Assembly: GCA_946902985.2 (NCBI GenBank)
Contig: OX336388.2
Location: 227,996,467-228,060,466, forward strand
Source: Meconema thalassinum
Lineage: Eukaryota; Arthropoda; Insecta; Orthoptera; Tettigoniidae
Length of the DNA: 64,000 nucleotides
Direction of reading: 5' to 3'
In this document: positions 21,916 through 32,505 of the stretch, piece by piece
Layout: each line of letters starts with the position of its first letter
Numbering within the stretch: position 1 is the stretch's first letter
Position numbers and translations under genes: made by a program
The notes under the pieces: generated by a model
Seen by the model: only the letters and a program-made list of their open reading frames with translations
Told to the model about the DNA's origin: nothing
Databases searched by the model: none

Positions 21916-22717
21916 CACAGTGGGTCAAAATCGAAATCTAGGGGGACAAAATTATTTTTACGTTTTAAACGTGAATTTAGAGTGAAAGCAACGTATATAA
22001 TTAGTTTACTTCATAATAAACATCAGTTAAGACCTTTTTTAAGCAACGTCTACACATGCAAGAAATTGTCTATGACTAGGAGTTGGATAGAGCATTCAGT
22101 TATCTCCTCAGAACAATTTTCTACCCCTAATTTACTTTTAACAAAGTCACAAAGGTCCACTTTTGACATAATCGTCGAACCCAGTGCTTCAAACAGTTGT
22201 AAACGTGTGAGACCTGGTTGCGCAGCATCTTCTAAAACGTAAAATAACTAAGTAAGTTTCAAAAAGATGCAAAAATCTTATAACAGGCGTAAACTACAAA
22301 ACTTTATCTACATTTTAATATTAAGTAGAAAGTGACGCATAGTGACGCAACATGGGCTACTAAAAATATAAGTGAAAATATAATTTAAAAAATAATAGTT
22401 AAATATTATATAATGTAAATATTGCTAAAATCACGTAACAATTACGCCCATTAATAACTGAAACACGTTACCTTCAGCTGCATGTTCCATCTTAAAGCAT
22501 CACACTAACCACAAAGACAACCACACCACAGCCACTTACATTCACCCTACAATTCAGACTGCTCGAACAGTGGTGACAGATTTACACTAAGATGCGTTTA
22601 TATCCCAGAATAGTGAGCGGCAATTGTATGAAAATGCTGTAGAAGTAATAAATTTATATTTTTAAGTATGAAAATAAATAATTTTGTCCTCCTAGATTTC
22701 GATTTTGACCCACTGTG
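21916..22717. mobile_element. Transib-like non-autonomous element with RSS-like ends
   Basis: 802 bp with ~45-bp inverted ends that differ at two or three places. Each end starts with CACAGTG, then a 23-bp stretch, then ACAAAATTA. CACAGTG is the canonical heptamer of V(D)J recombination signals and fits the CACWRTG start of Transib transposons; the nonamer ACAAAAACC shares its first six bases with ACAAAATTA. The flanks are CAACT (21911-21915) and CAACG (22718-22722), a nearly perfect 5-bp duplication, the Transib size. No transposase frame was recognised inside. The family name is an inference from the ends. Confidence 0.65.
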
Positions 22718-22897
22718 CAACGGGGGGTATTTTGTGACCACCAGACTAAATTCCTTTCGCGTGAATTTCATTATCCTTTAATCAACATATCTTGTACTTT
22801 GAACCTTTAATGGAACTTAAATGGTTAAAATTAACAACAGTTGCAAACAACATCAAAAAATCACGGAAAAGGAAGGCGAGAAAGTAAATTATTCCCT

Positions 22898-23288
22898 AAT
22901 AACAATAATATCGTATGGCCGGGTGAACGCTTTGTTATTTGACATCCAGAGGGCAGCTTGCATGGCGCATTTTGTTGTTCCTTGAAGCACTATGAAAGTC
23001 AAGGAGGTTAGATATCTAAGCTCCTTGACACTATAGCGCTTTCTAGTAGAGAAATGAGGAACTTTGTGTTGGCGGGAAATTCCGAGATTAATTTTTCCAT
23101 TATGAACACGGCCTACCGAATTAAAATGGGTTCTGGAAAATGCCAACATCGTATGACATGCGTGTCATGAATTTTTCCGCCTTTCAAAAATGACTTACCA
23201 CGGCCAAGAGCGAACCTGCAAGCTTGGGGTTGGTAGTCCGACACGATAACCACTCACCCCCCCCCCCCCCCCCCCCCCCCGTGGCAAG
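22898..23288 (-). mobile_element. SINE family B, copy 2
   Basis: Reverse-complement of the copy at 14831-15209: tail side ATAATATCGTATGGCC at left, head with GAACCTGCAAGCTTGGGGTT at right. The head GGTGGG has expanded to a run of about 24 C on the plus strand (23257-23280), followed by GTGGCAAGC. Confidence 0.85.
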
Positions 23289-23519
23289 CTAATTATTCAG
23301 TGATCACTCTCTTTGCCATCTTCAACACACGTGGAGCATACGACTGGTTTTTCACTGTGTTTTTCCGCATGTGTACCTCTTGCTACCAGATCATATTATG
23401 GTGGTTTTGTTAACTTTGTTGTACTTTTTTCCCTTTGGATTGACATTCCTTGTTGCATAGAAGGCATGGTTCTCTTCCGCTGTCAGCTCATAAATTAACA
23501 ATGTAGTCGATAATCAGGT

Positions 23520-24003
23520 CAAGAGCGCCGAAACAAGTTGGTTGGTTCCTCAGTTTAGGGGCTGGGACAACGCGGTCATGTAGCCCCGTGTACTTTGGGT
23601 GTGTGTAGAATCTGTCTGATAACCGGTGTTAATTGTGATGACTGTATTAGTGTGTGTTATCTGTTTTTAATTCAAGAAAGGACTGCAGACATTGAAATTT
23701 CAAGTAGTTCCAACTTTGCTAACAAACGTCACCGTCAACGATCAACTATTGCTGAACTTTGTTACTAGATGCCACCACAGTCGTCTTCTGGTGACGATGT
23801 TGGAACCTAAGAGCGTTAGTCAAAGATAACCTATAATTTAGCTTCTGACATGGGACCGCCGGTTCTACTTCCCCTCTGAAGGAAGGCATACTGAAGGATT
23901 TTAACGTTCTTAAAAATACGATGACGTCGGCCGGGTTCGAACCCACGACCTTTGGCACAGCAGTTCAGCATGCTACCAACTACGCCACCGAAGACGTCGG
24001 TTT
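23520..24003 (-). mobile_element. SINE family C (tRNA-derived), copy 1
   Basis: On the minus strand it starts with a tRNA-like head: A box TGGCGTAGTTGGTAGCATG and B box GGGTTCGAACCC, followed by CCTTCCTTCAGAGGGGAAGT. The body and 3' part (AATACAGTCATCACAATTAA, CCTAAACTGAGGAACC) are repeated at 31487-31893 on the plus strand; the head alone recurs at 58226. Length about 480 bp. Confidence 0.8.
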
Positions 24004-24277
24004 ATAACGTGACCAGACTGTAGCAGGTCAGTTTTAAGGGGAACGTTACTGATCCTATCAGCTTTGAATGTGCCGATTAATTCAAGTTTAATCAACGATG
24101 GTGAATGTCATGACATTACAAGGTAACAACAGCAATCCTCTGCATTGATAATGGCGTACATTGACGCTGTGAGGGGTATTCTTCCTGCTGGGGCGAGGCA
24201 ATGTCTCATTCTAGCATAAACACCCACTGGTCTGGTTATTCGAGGAATGGGGGTTCCCCTCACTCAAACATGTAAAG

Positions 24278-24944
24278 CCTAAAACTCAGCAATTCTTCTA
24301 GCGATGTAGAGCGCAGTCCGATACTCCTGTGGGGGACCGGGCGGGGACATCAAGAGCCCGCTGACGAGCCAGCTTGATGTCCTATTCGAAACCCCACACA
24401 AGACACGGCACAAACCTAAAATAATTGCTGAGTTTTAATTCACCGGCCGTGAAAGCCAATATACCATCCTTTTGGTAGACTTCATAGGGAGGTTAAGGCT
24501 GCTTGAGATTTTAGTTCTTGCAGTAAAGAGTTGCAGTTGCACTCTATATGAAAGGAGGTAGCGCGCAGTTCGCTACTCCTGTAGGGGTCCAGTCGGGGAC
24601 ACTAAGAGCTCGCTGATGAGCCAGCTTGGTGTCCTAGGTGAAACTCCACACAATACACGGCACAAACCTAAAAAACAAATGCTGAGTTTTAATTCACCGG
24701 CCGTGAAAGCCAATATACCATCTTTTTGGAAGACTTCATAGGGAGGTTAAGGCTGTTTGAGCTTTTAGTTCTCGCAGTAAGGTGATGCAGTAACACTTTA
24801 CATAAAGGAAAGTAGCGCGCAGTTCGCTACTCCAGCGGGGTCCGGGTGGGGACACCGAGAGCCCGCTGATGATCCAGCTTGATGTCCTATTCAAAACCCC
24901 ACACAAGACATGGCACAAACCTAAAAGAATTGCCGAGTTTTAGG
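24278..24944. repeat. 254-bp tandem unit bounded by inverted repeats
   Basis: The left bound CCTAAAACTCAGCAATTCTT (24278-24297) is mirrored by AAGAATTGCCGAGTTTTAGG (24925-24944). Between them are about 2.6 tandem units: AATTCACCGGCCGTGAAAGC starts at 24437 and 24691. Each unit holds GTAGCGCGCAGTTCGCTAC, a perfect-arm hairpin. A related unit lies alone at 32222-32505. This may be a MITE-like element that amplified internally, or a dispersed satellite piece. Confidence 0.65.
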
Positions 24945-25074
24945 TAGATTTCATTAGAAAGCTAACTATTGCAATGGGTACCATGTTTCGACTTCCGGAA
25001 AATTTCGACATATCTTCGCGTTTCACATCCCCCAGACCCCAAAACCACCGTCAGTTCAAAAGTTTATATATAAT

Positions 25075-27355
25075 TTATGTATATATGTATCTATCTATCT
25101 TTATATATATAATTCTTCGACACGTGTGTATGTGACTGAACTCCTCCTAAACGACTGAACCGATTTTGATGGAATTTGGTATATATATTAGGGTGGATCC
25201 ATGTATGGTTTAGATTCACAATCTGACCCGGTAGGTGGAATGAACACAATTTTAGAACCACAATTTACACACAATTTTAGAACCACAATATACAGTCAAA
25301 AACAGTCGTCATGGAAACCACTAGCCTTGGCCTTCGTGAAAGCTGATGTCTTAGGATGGTTTGTCTCTGCACGTTAGAGCCACCTGGTCGCAACCTGTGC
25401 ACCTACTGCCATGACATACACTCCGCCCGTGGCGAAAAGTTGTGTTTTATACCAAAGGTGGCAGTGATGTCGAATTCTACTGTTTGTCTCTGCACGTTAG
25501 AGCGTTTCAAAGTCCCGTATGCGTTCATATATCATTCATCCCATTGCCATGAAACTTGGGTGATATGTTGAGTGAGCTCCAGGGAAGGTGTTTGGCTTAG
25601 TAAATCCATTTCACAATAGATAGCGCACGAATAGATTCAACAAATGAGCGACGACGCGCGAAGGGTTTCAAAAAGGTCCCGTATGCGTTCAAATACCATT
25701 CGTCCGATAGCGATGAAACTTGGGTGAGATGTTGTGTACACTCCAGGGAAGGCTTCTGGCTTAGTAAATCAATTTCACATTAGGTAGCGCACGACTAGAT
25801 TGAACAAATGAGTGACGACGCGCGAAGCGTTTCAACAAAATCCCTTGTAAGTTTATATTCCATTCATAGATTGAGATGAAACTTTGATGAGTTGTTGTGT
25901 ACACTTAAGTGAAGGCTTCTAACTTAGTAATCCATTTCACAGGAGGTTGCGCACGAGTAGATTCAACAAATGAGCGGCGACGTGCGAAGCGTTTCAACAA
26001 AGTCCCGTATGCGTTCAAATACCATTCGTCCGATAGCGATGAAACTTGGGTGAGATGTTGTGTACACTTACGTGAGGGTTTCTAACTTAGTAAATCCATT
26101 TTACAGTAGGTAGCTCACGAGTAGATTCAACAAATGAGCAACGACGCGCGAACTTTTAATCAAAGTCCCGTATGCGTTCAAATACCATTCATCCGATTGC
26201 AATGAAACTTGGGTGAGATGTTGTGTACACTTACGTGAGGGTTTCTAACTTAGTAAATCCATTTCACAGGAGGTTTCGCACGAGTAGATTCAACAAATGA
26301 GCGACGACGCACGAAGCGTTTCAATAAGGTCCCGTATGCGTTCAAATACCATTCGTCCGATTACGATGAAACTTGGGTGAGATGTTGTGTACACCCTACG
26401 GAAGGTTTCTGGCTTAATAAATCCATTTTACAATAGGTAGCGCACGAGTAGATTCAACAAATGTGTGACGGCACGCGAATCATTTCAACAAAGTATCGTA
26501 TGCGTCTATATACCATTTATCCGATTGCGATGAAACTTTGGTGAATTGTTGTGTACACTTCAGGAAATGTCTTAGTAAATCCCGTTTTTAATAAGTAGCG
26601 CACGAGTATATTCTACAAATGAGCGACGGCGCGCGAATCGTTTCCTAAATGTCCCGTATGTGGTCATATATCATTCATCCGATTGCGATCAAACCTTGGT
26701 GAATCATTGAGTACACGCCAGAGAAGGTTTCAGGCTTAGTAAATCTATTTTACAATAGGTAGCGCATGAGTATATTCAACAAATGTGTGATGGCACGCGA
26801 ATCGTTTAAAGAAAATCACTTATGCGTTCATATGTCATTCGTCCGATTCCGATGAAACTTTGATGAGTTGTTGTGTACACGCCAGGGAAGGTGTTCAACT
26901 TGGTAAATCCATTTTACAATATTGGTAGCGCACGAGTAGATGTAACAAATGAGTGACAACGCGCGAAGCGTTCCAACAAAATCCTGTATGCGTTCATCGA
27001 TTGCGAAGAAACTTTGATGAGTTGTTGTGTACACTTACGTGAAGCTTTATAACTTAGTAAATCCATTTCACAGTTGGTAGAGCACGAGTAGATTCAACAA
27101 ATGAGTGACAGCGCACGAATCATTTAAACCAAATCCCGTATGCGTTAAATGCCATTTATCCGTTTGCGATGAAACTTTGGAGAGTTGTTGTGCACGCTCC
27201 AACGAATGTTTCTAAATTAGTTAATTCAATTCACGATAGTTTAGAGGCAGTTAACAGAAATTGAAAAAAAATTGTGTATCCAAAAGCACTTCAAGAAACA
27301 AAGTTACAACACTTTCTTTGATTGGCAGGACAACGTCTGCCGGGTCAGCTTGTCT
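25075..27355 (+). mobile_element. HINE-like element, family C copy 1 with minisatellite
   Basis: The left part has TA/TATC microsatellites (about 25060-25110) and CTCCTAAACGACTGAACCG, followed by GAATTTGGTAT. The right end reads GTCTGCCGGGTCAGCTTGTC, similar to the end of copy 2 (GCCGCGGGTAACAGCTAGT). The middle is the minisatellite described separately. Placing it in the Helentron-associated group is inference from the microsatellite and from the box shared with families A and B. Confidence 0.45.
25480..27240. repeat. 163-bp minisatellite, about 10.5 units
   Basis: Unit starts can be followed at the motif TTCAACAAATGAG: about 25638, 25802, 25964, 26128, 26291, 26455, 26613, 26777, 26942 and 27095, spacing 153-165 bp. 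Each unit also has CCCGTATGCGTTCA, CCGATNGCGATGAAACTTGG and CTTAGTAAATCCATTT. Units differ by single bases and small deletions. No reading frame runs through. Confidence 0.85.
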
Positions 27356-28248
27356 ACTATATAAAGCTCAAATACCACTCACTCACTCACTGACTGATTC
27401 ATTCATCACGAAATCTCAGAAACCACCGAACGGATTGGAATGAAATTTGGTATGCAGCTTCCTCAAGGGCCGCAAACGCCCACTAAGAAAGGATTTTTGG
27501 ATATTCAGGTTCTAAAGGGGTGTTAAGGGGGTAGACCCGCATTTCATTGAATAGCAATATCTCCCGATTGGCTTCATTGGGGGATGTGATACTCGGCATA
27601 TAAACTCATCATTAAAAATAAGAAGACACATGTCTGAGTTTTTTTCGATGTGGTGTATATTATGAGGTGAAAGGGGTGAAAAGTAGGGGTTGAAGGATTC
27701 TTAACGGAGCGTGTATCGCTTAAACGATATAGGCCAGGAGTTTGGAACTCAGCCGAAATAATCAGCATTAAAAATAATTAACAGGTGTTTGACCGTTTTT
27801 TCATAAATCCAATTTAAGGGGCCCATGGGGAGGGGTGAAATTATGGGGGGGGGGGGGGAACGTAATATGTCTGAGTGTAAAATTATACATGGCCTATGTT
27901 GTAGACAATAACACATTACATCTTTTTTGTCTCTTGCTATTTCATCATACGACGAATACTTACGGAGTTATTAATGATTTTGCAATTTTTGGCCGGAATT
28001 TTCTGTCCCAGAAATGTCATAAAAATTGATTCGAATGAAATTTCAAAAACATTTTTTTTAATACTTTTATTATATTTTTCACGTATTTTAGGGTCCGAAA
28101 CCAACATGATATTTTAATGTTATTTTTCGTCCCATGCATTTTTGGTTTCAGGTGATAGAATTATTTTCCACTAGCTTATCTATCTATATAACTAATGTTA
28201 TAACGGGATTCCAAATGTTATTGCGGGCGAAGCCGCGGGTAACAGCTA

Positions 28249-28256
<8 letters not shown>
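27356..28256 (+). mobile_element. HINE-like element, family C copy 2
   Basis: Starts with an ACTC repeat (CACTCACTCACTCACTGACT), then AAACCACCGAACGGATTGG and GAAATTTGGTAT, and ends with the hairpin-forming GCGGGCGAAGCCGCGGG and AACAGCTAGT next to (TA)n at 28257-28286. This end is of a type widespread in arthropod genomes next to microsatellites. A run of G lies at about 27844-27858. Confidence 0.45.
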
Positions 28257-28286
<30 letters not shown>

Positions 28287-28289
<3 letters not shown>

Positions 28290-28856
28290 TTTCTTGTGGA
28301 CACGATAACTGCCGTAATTTTGCACCAATCACTTTGATTTTTTTACATACTATGTATCCCTATAAAATCTCGGTCGAGTTCGTTAATGGGCAAAATCGGT
28401 CGAAGGGGGTGAAAATGGGGGGCTTTTTTCGAAAAAGTGAAATCTCGCTATAACTCTCTTAATACGTGAAATATCGAATTAATTCAAAGTTCATAATATG
28501 TGTCGGATAAGTGCCAAAAATTTATGTCAAATAAGTTTTATGATAGCACCAACCATTGACCAAAGGGGTGGAAAAAAGTGGGTTTTTCTGGAAACGTTAA
28601 TCATATCTCTCTTAATAGGCACAATATCAAAACCGTACGAAATGGAAAGTATTCCCCTAATAATTACCTAAAACTTTTGTCTGAAAGAATTTTTGATATG
28701 ACCCACCATTACGTCAAGGGATGAGAAAAATGATTTCGGAATTTTAAAAAAATGCCAAGTGCCATCAGAGGTTACCATAACAACGCTTTTAAATTGATAA
28801 GGGATGATCTATCAGAGGTTGCCAAGACAACGCCATTGACGAGATCACATTCATTT
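28287..28856. other. Unassigned AT-rich repeat-like sequence
   Basis: Contains phrases such as TCTCGCTATAACTCTCTTAAT twice in diverged form (about 28441 and 28606) and pairs of GGGGTGAAAA motifs, suggesting another dispersed family, but no second copy in the window. No coding sequence. Confidence 0.35.
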
Positions 28857-30377
28857 TTAGCCTATTTTCAATTTTGAAAAAATAGGCTTATGAGATCACC
28901 TTTTGTCCGTGTGTGTGTGCGTGTGTGTGTGTGATTCGTGTGTGTGTCCCCCCCCTAATAAAATCTAAACGGCAGGAGCGATTTCAATGAAACTCGGAAA
29001 GTTCATAGCACTATTCCCGGCGACCTCGACCGTGCCCTTCAAATTTTGTTACGACTCACCAATCCAACATGGCGGCTGTGCGAAATATTTCACCAGCATT
29101 CAATATCTCCGAAACTATTACCGATATTACCCTGACATTTTCTATGGTGATAGAGGGAAATACTATAAGTTCACTTATGTGACTTTTGAAAACCTGGTAA
29201 CTACAAAACCAACATGGTGGCCAAGCGAATTTGCGACTTTTAAATAGACGTTTCTCGCGATTTGACCAACCAAACGCAATGAAACTTGGTACAGTATATG
29301 TTTATATACATTGTAATGCACCGACATCTAACTTCGTTCAATTGTTTACATAATCACAAGATGGCGGATGTGCGAAATATTTCACCGGCATTCTATATCT
29401 CTGAAACTATTAGCGGTATTGCCCTAAAATTTTGTACGGAGATAAAGGGCACAACTGGAAGTCCATCTATAAGATTTTCAAAAACCGGTTAACTACAAAA
29501 CGAACATGGCGGCCAAGCGAATTTGAACATTTTAAATAGACCTTTCTCGCGATTTAATGTTCCAAGCGCACTGAAACCTGGTACAGGAAATATTTATACA
29601 CATTGTAATCCACTGGTATCTAATTTAGTTCAATTGTTTACATAACCTCAAGATGGCGGCAGTGCGAATTTTAAAATTAAGTTTTTATTTCTTGTGATGT
29701 AGTCATGCGATCGAAGTGAAAGTTTGAATAATGAACCTACGCAATAATTTTCCTTTAATGGTACATGACTCTATGGCCTATACATTTAACAATCCAACAT
29801 GGCGACCATCCGAAATATTTAGACGATACTGAATATCTACGAATCTATTTTAGCAATCAAACTGCATTTTTAATGTTCATAGGGGTATGAACTTAAGTTC
29901 ACCTATAGGACTTTAAATAACCTGGTGATCACAAATCCAACATGGCGGTGACGCGAATTATAAATATTCACATGGACGTTTCTCGCAATTTAACCATCCG
30001 CGTGCAGTGAAACTTGGTACAGTAAATCTTTATCCGAATGTTAATCCACTGGCATCAAATTTATTTCAATTGTTTCCATAACCTCAAGATGGCAGCTGAG
30101 AAAATTTTTTAAATCTCCTTGTTTTTTCTTGTGTCCTAATTATGCGATTGAAGTTTGAATGCTACACGTTCACAATAATCTGCATGTAACAGTACATAAC
30201 TCTAGGACCTACATATATAAAATCCAACATGGCGACCATCCGAAATATTTAGTCGGTTCTCAATATCTACGAATCTATTACAGCAATCAAACTGAAATTT
30301 TGTGTGTTGATAGTGGCAATTAACATAAGTAGGATATATGAAAATAGGCTGTATAGTTCTTCACGGAACTACTTGTT
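28857..30377 (+). mobile_element. HINE-like element, family A copy 2
   Basis: Reverse-complement of 19689-21204 over the whole 1.5 kb with scattered differences. It starts TTAGCCTATTTTCAATTTTG, has (GT)n at about 28909-28947, the box CTAAACGGCAGGAGCGATTT, then alternating CAAGATGGCGG and CAACATGGCGG motifs, and ends TGAAAATAGGCT plus the hairpin AGTTCTTCACGGAACT and ACTTGTT. The next element (family B) starts at the following base. Confidence 0.6.
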
Positions 30378-31483
30378 AGCCTACTTTTCACACTTTTCAA
30401 AAATGAGGAAAAAATAGACTTATAAGATATATCCGGGAAAATGTGTCTGTCCTTCTGTCTGTCTGGCTGTGTGTGTGTCCCCCCCTCCCCCATCAACTCC
30501 TAAACGGCTGCAGCAATCGAAACCAAATTTAGTATGAGTAAAGATGTATACCGGAATATCTCAGGCCCATATTTGGAAAAGATGCCAGTGCTACCAACTG
30601 CTAAAACAAACGCACTAGAAATTTGAGCTCCATGTTGGATATCTTGGAAGGTATACATGGGAGCTATTCTGAAATTGGCACACATGTAGATAATACTATT
30701 TCAGTTTAATTTCCAGGTGGCCATACATGACAGCGTTGCCAAAATAATTTTAAGCCTTCTGATAAGTCCAATTTTTAAATGCATATAACTTCTACACTAT
30801 CAATTGGATTTCAACCAAATATTGTATGTAATATGTGTACATAAACATATATGACTGAGTGTATTCTTAAGAGCCACCAGGGCTGCCAACTGTTAATAAT
30901 TGCTCTCTATTTTGTATCCAAATATATCAGAAAGTATGCAAGCCGACAGTTTTAAACTATGCACACGTAAATTACCCGACATTTTACATTAATTTGGAGT
31001 AACTTATATACGTCAGTTCTACCAACATGATTCTAAGCCTGCTGATAGGACCAATTTTTAAATACATGTAACTTCTATACCAACAAATGGATTTTATCCA
31101 AAATTGGCACAAAAATATGTAATATTTCAGATTATTTCTGACCAGCACTCGCATGACATTGTTGCCAACATGCTTTTACGTGTACTGATAGATCCAATGT
31201 CTAAATCCCTGTAACGTCCCTTGGACTTCAACCACATTTTGTATTCTGTACCTGAGGAGATGGAAGTAAGAATATATTCAGTCACCAGAGCTGCCAACTG
31301 TATTGCTCTATTAGGCTACATTATGCCTAGTATTTCTTATTTCGAACTAATTAAGACATTTCGATATTACCCACTTAATTTCGTCATTATTCTAGATAGG
31401 TTCATATACTGTAGATTAATCTATGGCATGAATCTAAATTTTAAGAAAAGTAGGCTCTTTAGTTCGTCACGGAACTTCTTGTT
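30378..31483 (+). mobile_element. HINE-like element, family B copy 1
   Basis: Starts AGCCTACTTTTCACACTTTT, has a GTCTGTCTGGCTGTGTGTGT tract (30450-30478), then AACTCCTAAACGGCTGCAGC, and ends GAAAAGTAGGCT, the hairpin AGTTCGTCACGGAACT and TCTTGTT. The arms AGCCTACTTTTC/GAAAAGTAGGCT are the subterminal inverted repeats. Five more copies are in the window. No coding capacity. Confidence 0.62.
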
Positions 31484-31486
31484 CCA

Positions 31487-31893
31487 TCTGACTATGAGGG
31501 AAGCGGCTAACTGGTAGCATGCTGAACTTCTATGCCCAAGGTGCTGGTTCAAAGCCGGCCAAAGTCGCCGGATTTTCTAAGAGCGCTAAAAATCCGTCAG
31601 CATGCTTTCCTTCGGAGGGGAAGTTACAACGTTCGTTGCAAGTTGCTGGTTGCGGTGGCATCTAGCAGCCAAGTTCACAGCTAGGTGTCGTTGACGTTAG
31701 TATTTGGTACAAAATTAGGTACTACTACTTAAAATTGACCGTCTGCAGACCTTACCTGAATTACAGACTAATACAGTCATCACAAATAACACCGTTTATC
31801 AGACAGATTCTACACACACCCAATGTACACCGGGTTACATGACCACCTTGTCACAGCCCCTAAACTGAGGAACCAACCAACCAACATCTCTGC
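31487..31893 (+). mobile_element. SINE family C, copy 2
   Basis: Head GCTAACTGGTAGCATGCTGA (A box), B-box region GGTTCAAAGCCGG with one change, CCTTCGGAGGGGAAGTTACA, and 3' part CCTAAACTGAGGAACCAACC. Matches 23520-24003 in the opposite direction. Confidence 0.75.
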
Positions 31894-32221
31894 GGGAGAT
31901 AAAATTTTGCGTGAAGAAGTAACAGACTGTTAGATAGTTACAACTTAGTTCCAAACCTTGCATAAAAACAGTGTGATCACAAGTACAGTATAAAAATTAA
32001 CCCCAAATGACAAGAAGGTTACCATCCCCATAAGACAGTAAATTGTTAAAAGTATGCATAGAAAGACGAAAAAATGTTAACTAACCTCCAATTGTAAAAT
32101 ACTTTCTCGCAATAAATGAGGTCTGATCCTCCTACGAAAACCTGTATATTTTGCCTATTATAGCCTATCCCCTAGTTTGCCCGGTGAAATCTACCTCCGC
32201 CTTCCAGCGTGCCGAGAGGAT
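31894..32221. other. Unassigned sequence
   Basis: AT-rich, no repeat partner in the window and no open frame worth noting. Confidence 0.4.
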
Positions 32222-32505
32222 TTTTAATTCACCGGCCGTGAAAGCCAATATACCTCCTTTTTGGAAGACTTCATAGGGAGGTTAAGGCTGCTTGAGCTTT
32301 TAGTTCTCGCAGTAAGTGATGCAGTAGCACTTTATATAAAGGAAGGTAGCGCGCAGTTCGCTACTCCTGCGGGGTCCAGGTGGGGACACCAAGAGCCTGC
32401 TGGTGAGCCAGCTTGGTGTCCTAGGCGAAACCCCACACAAGACACGGCACAAACCGAAAAGAATTGCTGAGTTTTAATTCACTGGCTGTGAAAGCCAATA
32501 TACCA
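32222..32505. repeat. 254-bp unit, single dispersed copy
   Basis: Matches the unit at 24437-24690 from AATTCACCGGCCGTGAAAGC through GTAGCGCGCAGTTCGCTAC to GAATTGCTGAGTTTTAATTC, and begins a second unit that stops after CCAATATACCATC. No inverted bound on its left side. Confidence 0.7.

Noticed and set aside
21646..22242. 198-residue open frame
   Set aside because: It starts in unassigned sequence with (AC)n and runs into the inverted-repeat element; its composition is low-complexity and no motif is visible. Chance frame.
24437..24944. CRISPR-like array of spaced repeats
   Set aside because: Units are 254 bp long and contiguous, without unique spacers; the genome is eukaryotic.
25480..27240. 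Possible CRISPR or centromeric satellite
   Set aside because: The 163-bp units are contiguous and diverged, without spacers. Ten units inside a larger dispersed element do not make a centromere.
28857..29492. Open frames of 86 and 68 residues in family A, also found in copy 1
   Set aside because: They recur because the element is repeated, but the third copy breaks them and the changes are not at third positions preferentially. Not convincing as genes.
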